From assembly GCA_009838035.1 (NCBI GenBank), contig VXSK01000004.1, positions 248,001-312,000 of the forward strand: a stretch of DNA of 64,000 nt, in the 5' to 3' direction. Position 1 is the stretch's first letter. Every line of letters starts with the position of its first letter. The notes beneath the pieces were generated by a model. That model worked only from the letters and a program-made list of their open reading frames with translations. It was not told where the DNA came from and ran no database searches. The translations under genes and the position numbers were made by a program. Source of the stretch: Gammaproteobacteria bacterium. GTDB taxonomy: Bacteria > Pseudomonadota > Gammaproteobacteria > Steroidobacterales > Foliamicaceae. Positions 1-8,603 of the stretch are shown piece by piece.

Positions 1-1
1 G

Positions 2-988
2 AAGCCGTCGGAGAAAGACCCGTCGGTGACGTTGCGGCTGGCCGAACTTCTGACCGAGGCGGGACTTCCGGACGGGGTCTTCAATATTGTCAACGGCGAC
101 AAGGCCGCGGTTGACGTCCTGCTGACGGATGATCGCGTCGAGGCGGTCAGTTTCGTGGGATCGACTCCGGTCGCGAAATACGTATATGCAACCGCGGGAG
201 CATGCGGGAAACGCGTGCAGGCGCTGGGCGGCGCAAAGAACCACATGCTCGTCATGCCCGACGCCGATCCCGACCAGGTCGTGCATTCGCTGATGGGCGC
301 CGCCTATGGCTCGGCCGGCGAACGCTGCATGGCGATTTCCGTGGCGGTCTGCGTCGGGGACGACGTGGCCGACCGGCTGGTGGGCCGACTGGAGCGCGAG
401 ATCGATTCGCTGCGCGTGGGCCCGGGATACGGCCTTGAGCACGAAGCCCAGATGGGTCCGCTGATTTCGGCGGAGCATGCGGACAGGGTGCGCGCCTATA
501 TCGACAGCGGCGTCGAGGAAGGCGCCGCGCTCCGCCGTGATGGCCGTGACTTCAGGTTTTCCGGGGAGAATCGCGGTTTCTTTGTCGGCCCGACGCTGTT
601 CGATCACGTCAAGCGCGGCATGCGCATCTACGACGAGGAAATCTTCGGACCCGTGCTCAGCGTCGTGCGCGTGGACACCCGCGACGAAGCGGTCCGCCTG
701 ATCAATGAGCATGAATACGGCAACGGCACCGCCATCTTCACGCGCGACGGGGACAGCGCACGCCGTTTCTGCGAGGAGATACAGGTAGGAATGGTTGGAG
801 TCAATGTGCCGATCCCGGTGCCGATGGCGTTTCACAGCTTCGGTGGCTGGAAACGATCCCTGTTCGGCCCGCTGCACATGCATGGCCCGGACGGGGTGCG
901 GTTCTACACGCGCATGAAATCGGTCACGGCCCGGTGGCCGGAGGGTCCGTCCGCCAGCGCCGAATTCTCGATGCCCACGATGAAGTGA
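2..988 (+). CDS. mmsA: Methylmalonate-semialdehyde dehydrogenase, C-terminal part (cut by window edge)
   Basis: The open frame runs in from the left edge without a stop, so the true start lies outside the window and the GTG at 26 is internal. The visible 328 codons carry the NAD-binding part ([12 protein letters not shown]), the catalytic cysteine in [11 protein letters not shown], and the C-terminal [12 protein letters not shown] block of the aldehyde dehydrogenase superfamily. ERC followed by small residues, and a C-terminus ending in a [15 protein letters not shown] stretch, fit the CoA-acylating MmsA family. MmsA makes propionyl-CoA or acetyl-CoA from malonate or methylmalonate semialdehyde in valine, inositol or beta-alanine catabolism. 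It converges on fdhD with an 8-base gap. The family is clear; the exact semialdehyde is inferred. Confidence 0.88.
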   Translation, partial: KPSEKDPSVTLRLAELLTEAGLPDGVFNIVNGDKAAVDVLLTDDRVEAVSFVGSTPVAKYVYATAGACGKRVQALGGAKNHMLVMPDADPDQVVHSLMGAAYGSAGERCMAISVAVCVGDDVADRLVGRLEREIDSLRVGPGYGLEHEAQMGPLISAEHADRVRAYIDSGVEEGAALRRDGRDFRFSGENRGFFVGPTLFDHVKRGMRIYDEEIFGPVLSVVRVDTRDEAVRLINEHEYGNGTAIFTRDGDSARRFCEEIQVGMVGVNVPIPVPMAFHSFGGWKRSLFGPLHMHGPDGVRFYTRMKSVTARWPEGPSASAEFSMPTMK

Positions 989-996
989 ACGGGGCG

Positions 997-1851
997 TTAC
1001 GCGATCCGATCGGGACGTGAATAAACGTTGAACCGGTTCGCCGTCAGAAAGCCCACCAGCGTCATGCCGAACTCCTCGGCGAATTCCACTGCCAGGGATG
1101 ACGGTGCGCCCACGGCGGCCACCATCGGAATGCCAGCCATCATGGCCTTTTGCATCAATTCAAAGCTTGCCCGGCCGCTCACAACGACTCCGCAGTCGCT
1201 CAGGGGCAATTCGTCCTTTAGCAGCGCCTGGCCGATCAGTTTGTCGAGTGCGTTGTGCCGGCCCACATCCTCGCGGCTGATACGCACCTGCCCGGCGGCG
1301 TCGAACAGCCCGGACGCGTGCAGGCCTCCGGTCCGCTCGAAAACGCTCTGCAACGCCCGCAACCTGTCAGGCAGCGCGCCGAGGCCCTCCGCACTCATTC
1401 GCAAGGTGTTGTCATGCAGGTCATAACGCCCCTGAACCGCCACTGCCTCCAGCGACGCCTTGCCGCAAACGCCGCAACTGGAAGACGTGTAGAAGTGGCG
1501 CTCTAGGCGCGCGAGGTCCACCTCCACGTCGCGCGCCAGGTCCACCCGCACGACGTTGATCAGCCCGTTCGCCGCCGGCGGCCCGCACGGCCCGACGGCT
1601 TCGAGTTCTGCGGGGCCCGCGATGATTCCCTCCGTCAGCAGGAAACCGGCTGCCAGTTCCTCGTCGTTGCCCGGCGTGCGCATCGTGATGGAAATGCTCT
1701 TCTGCTCGCGCCGGCCATCGGGGTGAGTCCAGGACAGGCGAATCTCCAATGGTTCTTCCATTGCGACCACATCGTCGCGAGTCCCGCCATCGGCGCCGAA
1801 GCGCTCAATCCGCACACTCTTGGCGCTCTTCAGCGCGGCACTAGCCCGCAT
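997..1851 (-). CDS. fdhD: Formate dehydrogenase accessory sulfurtransferase FdhD
   Basis: This 284-residue cytoplasmic protein matches FdhD. It has the SSCGVCGK motif around residues 120-127, whose cysteines carry the sulfur, and the typical GRASFELMQKA and GFLTANRFNVYS blocks near the C-terminus. FdhD takes sulfur from IscS and places it on the bis-MGD cofactor before insertion into formate dehydrogenase. It is the last gene of the fds operon, 41 bases after fdsD. The ATG at 1851 is preceded on the minus strand by GGTGA. Its place directly behind fdsGB-fdsA-fdsD shows which enzyme it matures. Confidence 0.95.
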   Translation of the reverse strand: MRASAALKSAKSVRIERFGADGGTRDDVVAMEEPLEIRLSWTHPDGRREQKSISITMRTPGNDEELAAGFLLTEGIIAGPAELEAVGPCGPPAANGLINVVRVDLARDVEVDLARLERHFYTSSSCGVCGKASLEAVAVQGRYDLHDNTLRMSAEGLGALPDRLRALQSVFERTGGLHASGLFDAAGQVRISREDVGRHNALDKLIGQALLKDELPLSDCGVVVSGRASFELMQKAMMAGIPMVAAVGAPSSLAVEFAEEFGMTLVGFLTANRFNVYSRPDRIA

Positions 1852-1892
1852 ATCTCACCAGAACGCTCCCGCCAGAAGGAGGCACATAAGGG

Positions 1893-2117
1893 CTAGCCCT
1901 GCCGCTCTTCGATCAGTTCCCTGAGCGCCTGCTCGGCCAGGTCGGACAGCCCGATGTCGCCTGCCTGCATCTGTCGAGCCATGGTGTCGAGCATGAAGGG
2001 ACTCCAGAATCGTCCGATATGGTCCACTACACCGGCCACCTCCGTGGCACGATCGAGTCCGCAGTCGAAGTTCGCCGCGATATCGTTGGCCATGCGCACC
2101 AGCTTGGCCGGATTCAT
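1893..2117 (-). CDS. fdsD: NAD-dependent formate dehydrogenase delta subunit FdsD
   Basis: This small protein of 74 residues contains the LVRMANDIAANF opening and the FWSPFMLDTMARQ centre typical of FdsD. FdsD is a small subunit needed for assembly of soluble FdsABG formate dehydrogenases. I prefer the ATG at 2117 because known FdsD proteins begin within a few residues of LVRMAN. A TTG at 2135 in the same frame would add six residues. The gene lies 49 bases after fdsA and 41 before fdhD, which is the usual order. Confidence 0.85.
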   Translation of the reverse strand: MNPAKLVRMANDIAANFDCGLDRATEVAGVVDHIGRFWSPFMLDTMARQMQAGDIGLSDLAEQALRELIEERQG

Positions 2118-2166
2118 TGGCTGCGTCGCCTTCAACGTGCATTAACAGGCCTGAACCGCAGACAGT

Positions 2167-5049
2167 TCAGGCGGACACGGGGGTCCTCGCCTTGCGCAGG
2201 AGCTCCAGCTGCGTTTCGGTGAATTCCCCGAACTGCTGCTGCCAATCCGAAAGCCGGGTCACCTTGTAGGCCTGCACGGCCGTGACCTTGTACTCCGGAC
2301 AGTTGGTCGCCCAGTCGGAATTGTCCGTGGTCACGACGTTGGCGCCGGATTCCGGATGATGAAAGGTCGTATAAACCACTCCGGGTTGGACCCGCTCGGT
2401 GATGTCCGCGCGCAATACGGTATCGCCGGCCCGGCTCTTCAGGCCCACCCAGTCGTCCTGCTCGATACCGCGTTGCTCGGCATCGTGGGGGTGAATCTCC
2501 AGGATGTCCTCCCCGTGCCACTGCACGTTTCGGGTGCGCCGTGTCTGTGCGCCGACGTTGTACTGGCTCAGAACACGCCCGGTGGTGAGCAGCAGCGGGT
2601 ACCTGGAAGTCGAGCGTTCCTGCGTCGCCACGTAGGGCGTCAAACGGAACAGTCCCTTGCCGCGCACGAAAGTGTCCACGTGCATGGTCGGCGTGCCGCG
2701 CTCGGCCTTTTCGTTGCACGGCCACTGAATGGAACCGAGGCGATCGAGCTTCTCGTAGCTTACGCCGCGGAAAGTGGGCGTGAGCCGCGCGACCTCGTCC
2801 ATGATCTCGCTGGGATGGCTGTAGTTCATCGGGCAACCCATGGCGTTGGCCAGCAACTGGGTCACTTCCCAGTCCTCGTAGCCGGCCAGCGGCTTCATCA
2901 CCTTGCGTACCGGCGATATCCGTCGTTCCGCATTGGTGTAGGTGCCGTTCTTCTCCAGGAACGACGAGCCGGGCAGGAACACGTGGGCGAATTTCGCGGT
3001 CTCGTTCAGGAACAGGTCCTGCACGATCAGGCACTCCAGCGACGACAGCGCGTCGGAGACATGGGTGATATCGGGATCGGACTGAGCCATGTCTTCACCC
3101 TGCACGTAGAGCCCCTTGAAATGCCCGGCTATCGCCGCATCGAACATGTTCGGAATCCGGAAACCCGGCGTCGGCAACAGTTCCACTCCCCATTCCCGCT
3201 CGAACAGAGCGCGGGTTTCGGCATCGGAAATGTGCCGGTAGCCCGGCAGCTCGTGGGGAAAGGAACCCATGTCGCAGGCGCCCTGCACGTTGTTCTGGCC
3301 CCGCAGCGGACTCACGCCGACCCCTTCGCGGCCCAGGTTGCCGGTCGCCATGGCAAGGTTGGCGATACCCATGACCATCGTGGAGCCCTGGGCGTGCTCG
3401 GAAACGCCCAGGCCGTAGTAGATGGCGCTGTTGGGGCCGCCGGCGTAGAGCCGCGCCGCGGCCCGGACATCCTCCGCGGGCACGCCGGTGACCTCGGCCA
3501 GGGCTTCCGGGGAATTGCGCTCTTCGAGGATGAATCTCCGCCAGTCCTGGTAGGCGTCCGGTTCGCAGCGGTCCTCGATATACGGGTTGTCCTCCAGGCC
3601 CTCGGAGAGAACCGCATGGGCCAGCGCATTGATGATGGCCACGTTGGTGCCCGGGCGAAGTTGCAGGTGACAGTCCGCCTTTACATGGGCGGAGCGCACC
3701 AGGTCTATCTGGAGCGGATCGACGACGATCAGCCTGGCCCCTTCCTTGAGCCGGCGCTTCATCTGCGAAGCGAACACGGGGTGTGCGACGGTAGGGTTGG
3801 CGCCGATGATCATGATGACGTCGGCCTTCAGGACCGAGTCGAATGCCTGGGTGCCCGCCGATTCGCCCAGGGTGGATTTCAGTCCGTATCCGGTAGGGGA
3901 GTGGCACACCCGGGCGCAGGTATCCACGTTGTTGTTGCCGAATCCGGCGCGGACCATCTTCTGCACCAGGTAGGTCTCCTCGTTGGTGCAGCGGGACGAG
4001 GTGATGCCTCCGATGGAATTGGAGCCGTATTTCTCCCGGATCTCCTTGAGCCTGCCGGCCGCGAAACCGATGGCTTCCTCCCAGGACACTTCCCGCCACG
4101 GGTCGCTGATGGACTCGCGGATCAGCGGCGCGGTGATGCGGTCCTTGTGGGTGGCGTAGCCGAACGCGAACCGTCCCTTGACGCAGGAATGCCCGTGATT
4201 GGCGTGGCCGTCCTTGTTGGGGATCATCTTGACCACTTCCTCGCCCTTCATCTCCGCGCGGAAGGAACAGCCCACGCCGCAGTAGGCGCAAGTGGTGATC
4301 ACGGAATGCTCCGGTTGGCCCATTTCGATCAGCGAGGTTTCCGTCAGCGTCGCGGTGGGGCAGGCCTGCACGCAGGCGCCGCAGGACACGCACTCTGAAT
4401 CGAGGAACGGCTGGTCCTGGCTGGCCGCGACCTTGGACTCGAAACCGCGGCCGTCGATGGTGAGAGCGAAGGTACCCTGGACCTCATCGCAGGCGCGCAC
4501 GCAGCGCGAACAGACGATGCACTTGCTGGGATCGAAGGTGAAGTAGGGGTTGCTCTCGTCCTTCTCCATATCCAGGTGGTTCTCGCCCGCGTATCCGTAA
4601 CGCACGTCCCGCAGACCGACGGCGCCCGCCATGTCCTGCAGTTCGCAGTCGCCGTTGGTCGGGCACGTCAGGCAGTCCAGCGGATGATCGGAAATGTAGA
4701 GCTCCATGACGTTGCGGCGCACTTCCGCCAGCCGCGGGTTCTGCGTGGTTACCTCCATGCCGTGCGCCACCTCGGTGGTGCACGATGCCGGAAGGCCCTT
4801 GGCACCCTCGATTTCCACCAGGCACAGCCGGCAGGAGCCGAAGGGCTCAAGCATGTCGCTGGCGCAGAGCTTTGGAATATTGACGCCGGCCAGCGCGGCC
4901 GCGCGGATGACCATCGTGCCCTCGGGAACCGTCACGGTCTTGCCGTCGATGGTGACTTGCACCATCGTCGTGGACTCGCTGGGCGGAGCGCCCAGGTCTG
5001 CAGGGCGCCGGTAGGGCTCGTAGACCAGTACCGATTCAGACCGACTCAT
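2167..5049 (-). CDS. fdsA: NAD-dependent formate dehydrogenase alpha (catalytic) subunit FdsA
   Basis: This 960-residue molybdenum (or tungsten) enzyme oxidises formate to CO2. It has an N-terminal NuoG-like part with a [2Fe-2S] set (C62, C73, C76, C90), a His-ligated [4Fe-4S] site (H122, C126, C129, C135) and two ferredoxin clusters (C177-C187 and C220-C230). A proximal [4Fe-4S] set follows (C254, C257, C261, C289). The metal ligand is cysteine, not selenocysteine: CARVCHSPTGYG places C382 and H383 in the active site. A longer open frame extends upstream, but the ATG at 5049 overlaps the fdsGB stop as ATGA and begins the homologous region, so it was chosen. Electrons pass to the flavin subunit encoded just upstream. 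Confidence 0.95.
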   Translation of the reverse strand: MSRSESVLVYEPYRRPADLGAPPSESTTMVQVTIDGKTVTVPEGTMVIRAAALAGVNIPKLCASDMLEPFGSCRLCLVEIEGAKGLPASCTTEVAHGMEVTTQNPRLAEVRRNVMELYISDHPLDCLTCPTNGDCELQDMAGAVGLRDVRYGYAGENHLDMEKDESNPYFTFDPSKCIVCSRCVRACDEVQGTFALTIDGRGFESKVAASQDQPFLDSECVSCGACVQACPTATLTETSLIEMGQPEHSVITTCAYCGVGCSFRAEMKGEEVVKMIPNKDGHANHGHSCVKGRFAFGYATHKDRITAPLIRESISDPWREVSWEEAIGFAAGRLKEIREKYGSNSIGGITSSRCTNEETYLVQKMVRAGFGNNNVDTCARVCHSPTGYGLKSTLGESAGTQAFDSVLKADVIMIIGANPTVAHPVFASQMKRRLKEGARLIVVDPLQIDLVRSAHVKADCHLQLRPGTNVAIINALAHAVLSEGLEDNPYIEDRCEPDAYQDWRRFILEERNSPEALAEVTGVPAEDVRAAARLYAGGPNSAIYYGLGVSEHAQGSTMVMGIANLAMATGNLGREGVGVSPLRGQNNVQGACDMGSFPHELPGYRHISDAETRALFEREWGVELLPTPGFRIPNMFDAAIAGHFKGLYVQGEDMAQSDPDITHVSDALSSLECLIVQDLFLNETAKFAHVFLPGSSFLEKNGTYTNAERRISPVRKVMKPLAGYEDWEVTQLLANAMGCPMNYSHPSEIMDEVARLTPTFRGVSYEKLDRLGSIQWPCNEKAERGTPTMHVDTFVRGKGLFRLTPYVATQERSTSRYPLLLTTGRVLSQYNVGAQTRRTRNVQWHGEDILEIHPHDAEQRGIEQDDWVGLKSRAGDTVLRADITERVQPGVVYTTFHHPESGANVVTTDNSDWATNCPEYKVTAVQAYKVTRLSDWQQQFGEFTETQLELLRKARTPVSA

Positions 5050-7133
5050 GGCTCGTCTCCAGCGATTCCCCCGGACGATCGGCGTGCCCGCAGATCCTCG
5101 GGGAAGTGATCCAGAACGCTGATTACGGGGAACGGGGCCATCCCGCCCAGGGCGCACAGCGAACCTGCGACCATCGTATCGCACAAGTCCCGTAACAATA
5201 GCAGGTTGCCGGACTCGTCGTCGCCGCTCAGTATCCGGTCGATGACTTCCACGCCCCGCACCGCGCCGATCCGGCAGGGTGTGCATTTCCCGCACGACTC
5301 GATGGCGCAGAACTCCATCGCGAACCGGGCCTGTTCGCCCATGTCCACGGTATCGTCGAAGACCACCAGGCCGCCGTGGCCGATCATCCCGCCGATTTCG
5401 GCGATCGCTTCGTAGTCCAGTGGCGTGTCGAACTGCGAAGGATGAATGTACGCACCCAAGGGCCCGCCCGCCTGTACCGCCCGGATCGGCCGGCCGGTGG
5501 CGGTGCCGCCGCCGAAGTCCTCCAGCAACTCGCGCAGCGTGCGGCCGAAACCGATCTCCACAAGCCCGCCCCGCCTGACGTTGCCGGCCAGTTGCACGGT
5601 CAGCGTTCCTCTCGAACGGCCCGTGCCGTAGTTGCGGTAGTACTCTGCGCCCTCGGCCAGGATGATCGGCACGGACGCCAGGGTAATGACGTTGTTGACG
5701 ATGGTGGGCGCCCCGAACAGGCCCTTGACCGCCGGCAGCGGGGGACGGTAACGGATCACGCCGCGCTTGCCTTCGAGGCTCTCCAGCATGGAGGTTTCCT
5801 CGCCGCAGATGTAGGCGCCGGCGGCTTCGCGGACTTCCAGGTGAAAGGCCTGGCCGCTGTCCATGACGTTTTCGCCCAGCAAGCCCGCCGCCTCGGCGAT
5901 CCCGATGGCCTCGTTCATGATCCGGATCGCCAGCGGGTACTCGGCGCGCAGATAGACGTAGCCCTGCGTTGCGCCCACCGCAAGTCCGGCGATGGTCATG
6001 CCTTCGATCACCACGAAGGGATCGCTTTCCATGACCATCCGGTCGGCATAGGTGCCGGAATCGCCCTCGTCGGCATTGCAGGTGACATACTTCTGCGCGC
6101 CCTCGGCGTTGAGCACCGTGCGCCACTTGATGCCGGTGGGAAAGGCGGCGCCTCCGCGGCCCCGCAGGCCGGATTCGGTGACGATGTCCACGATTTCTTC
6201 GCGAGACAGGCCCACCGCCTTCGCAAGCCCTTCATAGCCGCCGTGGGCGCGGTAGTCGACGAGCGAAAGCGGGTCCGTGATGCCGACGCGGGCAAATGTC
6301 AGCCGCGACTGCCCGGCCAGGTAGGGCATCTCCTCGGTCGGGCCCAATGCGAGGCCATGCTCTCCCGCAGTGAGAAACCCGGCGTCGAAGAGACCCGGAA
6401 CGTCGGCGGGCCGCACCGGCCCGTACGCGTGACGCACGCCGCCGGCCTCGACCTCGATCATGGGCTCCAGCCAGTACAGGCCGCGGGAGCCGTTGCGCAC
6501 CACCGTGACGGATTCGCCGCGTCCGGCGGCCTCCCCGGCAATCGCGGCCGCCACGTCGTCGGCGCCCATGGACAGCGCCGTCGTATCGCGCGGGACGAAA
6601 ACCGTGTGCGAGCCCTCCGGCATACCCGGGGTTGCGGCCTCCGGCTCGCCTCGACTCTCTTCCAGCAGCGCATCGAGGCGTTCCGGGGTCACCCGTCCGT
6701 GCACGAAATCATCGATCATCACCGCCGGCGAACAGGCGCAGTTGCCGAGGCAAAAGATCGGTTCCAGGCTGATCCGGCCATCGGCAGTGGTCTCGTGGAA
6801 ATCGATGCCGAGCCGCTCTTTGGTGTGTTTTTCCAGCGCCCGGGCGCCCATCGCCTGACAGGCTTCTGCCCGGCACAGGTACAGCGTCCTGCGGCCGGGC
6901 GGGGTGGTTCTGAAAAGGTGGTAGAAGCTGATGACGCCGTGCACCTCGGCGCGGGAGACGTTGAACACTTCGGCCACGGTCGGCACGGCCTCCGGAGGGA
7001 CGTAGCCAAGTTCGTCCTGAATGGCATGCAGGGCCGGCAGCAACCCTCCGGGGCGAGCAGCATGGCGCTGGGCGATCCCGGAGATCAGCGCTTCATGCGC
7101 GCCTTTGCCGCTGCCTGCACTCTGCGTGCTCAA
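5046..7133 (-). CDS. Fused gamma-beta subunit of NAD-dependent formate dehydrogenase (FdsG-FdsB)
   Basis: One 695-residue frame joins two subunits that are separate in Cupriavidus and Rhodobacter. Residues 1-165 are FdsG/NuoE-like with a [2Fe-2S] set at C87, C92, C128 and C132. Residues from about 172 are FdsB/NuoF-like: a thioredoxin-like part, the FMN motif GLRGRGGAAFPTG, the NAD site CNADEGDSGTYADR, and the N3-type [4Fe-4S] motif ESCGKCTPCRIG from residue 612. It accepts electrons from FdsA and reduces NAD+. The start is a TTG at 7133 with GGAG six bases upstream; no ATG fits the FdsG N-terminus. A similar fusion is known in Methylobacterium FDH1. The gene overlaps fdsA by four bases and starts 36 bases after cysC. 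Confidence 0.93.
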   Translation of the reverse strand: MSTQSAGSGKGAHEALISGIAQRHAARPGGLLPALHAIQDELGYVPPEAVPTVAEVFNVSRAEVHGVISFYHLFRTTPPGRRTLYLCRAEACQAMGARALEKHTKERLGIDFHETTADGRISLEPIFCLGNCACSPAVMIDDFVHGRVTPERLDALLEESRGEPEAATPGMPEGSHTVFVPRDTTALSMGADDVAAAIAGEAAGRGESVTVVRNGSRGLYWLEPMIEVEAGGVRHAYGPVRPADVPGLFDAGFLTAGEHGLALGPTEEMPYLAGQSRLTFARVGITDPLSLVDYRAHGGYEGLAKAVGLSREEIVDIVTESGLRGRGGAAFPTGIKWRTVLNAEGAQKYVTCNADEGDSGTYADRMVMESDPFVVIEGMTIAGLAVGATQGYVYLRAEYPLAIRIMNEAIGIAEAAGLLGENVMDSGQAFHLEVREAAGAYICGEETSMLESLEGKRGVIRYRPPLPAVKGLFGAPTIVNNVITLASVPIILAEGAEYYRNYGTGRSRGTLTVQLAGNVRRGGLVEIGFGRTLRELLEDFGGGTATGRPIRAVQAGGPLGAYIHPSQFDTPLDYEAIAEIGGMIGHGGLVVFDDTVDMGEQARFAMEFCAIESCGKCTPCRIGAVRGVEVIDRILSGDDESGNLLLLRDLCDTMVAGSLCALGGMAPFPVISVLDHFPEDLRARRSSGGIAGDEP

Positions 7134-7148
7134 TGGCGACTCCGAGGT

Positions 7149-7173
7149 AGTATCTGATCGGTCATTCTGTCAA
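7149..7173 (-). promoter_or_regulatory. Possible internal promoter before fdsGB
   Basis: On the minus strand a perfect TTGACA lies at 7173-7168, overlapping the cysC stop codon. The best -10-like hexamer, GATACT at 7154-7149, is only 13 bases away, shorter than the usual 16-18. This may be chance, or a weak or activator-dependent promoter that lets fds be transcribed apart from cysDC. Confidence 0.25.
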
Positions 7174-7757
7174 ATATATTCTCCTTTTTCCAGGTAGCGG
7201 ATCACCTGTGCGGCCAGATCGCCCGGCGGGCTTTCCGCGGAGAGGAGCCGGATATCCGGAGTTTCGGGCGGTTCGTAGGGGGAATCGATGCCGGTAAAGT
7301 CATGGATATCGCCGGCCCGCGCGCTTGCGTAAAGCCCCTTCGGGTCGCGCCGTTCGCACACATGAAGCGGAGCGTCGACGAAGATCTCCACGAAACGGTC
7401 GGGGCCGGCCAGCGCGCGGATTCGCTGCCGGTGGTCGCGGAAGGGCGAGATCAGGGCCGCCACTGCGATCGTTCCGGTGTCGAGAAGGAGTTTGGCGGCA
7501 TGGCCGGCACGGCGCACGCTCTCGTTACGGTCCGCGTGGCTGAACCCGAGATTGCTGTTGAGTCCCAGCCGCAGGTCGTCGCCGTCGAGCACGAAGGCGC
7601 GGACTCCCAGCGTTTCAAGCCTCTGAGTGATTTCCCGGGCGAGGGTCGTCTTGCCGGCGGCGGGCAAGCCGGTCAGCCAGAGAATGCAGGGCTTCCGGGC
7701 TTCGCGCAGCCGCTTTCTCCGGCCGGCGGACGCAGAGCTGGCGCTTTGCGCGTTCAA
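7170..7757 (-). CDS. cysC: Adenylylsulfate (APS) kinase CysC
   Basis: The enzyme phosphorylates APS to PAPS using ATP. The P-loop GLPAAGKTT (residues 30-38), LDGDDLRLGL, LGFSHADRNESVRR, ISPFRDHR and DPKGLYASARAG are all canonical APS kinase blocks. The frame is open to an ATG at 7814, but that would overlap cysD by 61 bases. A TTG at 7757 overlaps the cysD stop as TTGA and gives 195 residues, the usual length, so I prefer it. It follows cysD directly, with no cysN between them. PAPS could feed sulfate reduction or a sulfotransferase; neither a reductase nor a sulfotransferase is in the window. Confidence 0.9.
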   Translation of the reverse strand: MNAQSASSASAGRRKRLREARKPCILWLTGLPAAGKTTLAREITQRLETLGVRAFVLDGDDLRLGLNSNLGFSHADRNESVRRAGHAAKLLLDTGTIAVAALISPFRDHRQRIRALAGPDRFVEIFVDAPLHVCERRDPKGLYASARAGDIHDFTGIDSPYEPPETPDIRLLSAESPPGDLAAQVIRYLEKGEYI

Positions 7758-8602
7758 GGGCGCCGCCCGTGATTGCCGCCCGTTTCGTCGGTCGGCCGGT
7801 CGATTACGCGCCACGAACGCTCGGGAGTTCGGGCGCGGCGAAGCTCGCGCAGCACGCCGGCGACATCCGCCGCCTCAGATTCCACGGCGCCCGTCAATGG
7901 CCAGCAACCCAGCGTGCGGAACCGCACCTTCCGCATCCTGGGCTTCTCGCCGTCCGCCAGCGTCATTCGCTGGTCGGCCCTGACGATGAGCATTCGGTTC
8001 CTTTCTACCACCGGCCGCGGCGCGGCAAAGTAGAGCGTCGGCAACGTAATCTTTTCGACCTGAACGTAGCGCCATACGTCAATCTCGGACCAGTCACGCA
8101 ACGGAAATACGCGCGTTGTCCCGCCGCGTACGGGCGCCGTGCCGGAGATCCGCGAATCGGCCCTGAATCGCTCCTCGTCGCCCCTCGCGCCGTCGATCAT
8201 GACGTCAAAGCCGTATCGCTCAAGGGCGCTTTGCAACGCCTCGGTCTTCATGACCCGGATATGAGTCTCCGCGCCGTGGCTGAATGGCCCGATTCCGCGT
8301 GCAAGTCCTTCCCGGTTGACATGAACGATCAGCTTCATGCCCGCATCGGCTGCGGTCCGGTCGCGGAACTCATAGGCCTCCGGAAACTTCCAGTTCGTGT
8401 CCACATGCAGCAGCGGGAACGGCGGAAGCGTCGGCGCGAACGTCTTTTGGGCGAGGCGCAACATTACCGCCGAGTCCTTGCCGGCCGAGAACAGCAGTAC
8501 CGGCCGGCCAAACGCCTCCGCCGCTTCGCGCATGATGCGCATTGCCCCGGACTCCAGCCGGCGCAGATCGACCGGCCGGGGTCGTCGGATTTCCGCAGAC
8601 AA
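7754..8602 (-). CDS. cysD: Sulfate adenylyltransferase subunit 2 (CysD), shortened form
   Basis: CysD transfers AMP from ATP to sulfate. The PP-loop SAGKDS is at residues 39-44, and HVDTNWKFPEAYEFRD and VRFRTLGCWPLTGAVES are near identical to E. coli CysD. At 282 residues it is about 20 shorter than E. coli CysD. The gap is visible: after GARGDEERFRADSRIS the protein goes almost directly to RVFPLRDWSE, without the RDRFHRWDPKNQRPELW-type segment found in standard CysD. The GTPase partner CysN is not adjacent. It may still pair with a CysN encoded elsewhere or have a specialised role. It starts one base after the upstream VOC gene stop. Confidence 0.85.
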   Translation of the reverse strand: MSAEIRRPRPVDLRRLESGAMRIMREAAEAFGRPVLLFSAGKDSAVMLRLAQKTFAPTLPPFPLLHVDTNWKFPEAYEFRDRTAADAGMKLIVHVNREGLARGIGPFSHGAETHIRVMKTEALQSALERYGFDVMIDGARGDEERFRADSRISGTAPVRGGTTRVFPLRDWSEIDVWRYVQVEKITLPTLYFAAPRPVVERNRMLIVRADQRMTLADGEKPRMRKVRFRTLGCWPLTGAVESEAADVAGVLRELRRARTPERSWRVIDRPTDETGGNHGRRP

Positions 8603-8603
8603 A

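Noticed and set aside
3720..4060. Possible selenocysteine formate dehydrogenase
   Set aside because: The active-site position in CARVCHSPT is a normal cysteine codon and there is no in-frame TGA, so no Sec insertion is needed.
2356..4398. A 680-codon plus-strand open frame opposite fdsA
   Set aside because: It is the antisense shadow of a strongly conserved iron-sulfur/molybdenum enzyme; its translation is Arg/Gly/His-rich with no recognisable domain.
5376..7157. A 593-codon plus-strand open frame opposite fdsGB
   Set aside because: Low-complexity antisense translation of a GC-rich gene; the minus strand encodes clear NuoE/NuoF-like domains.
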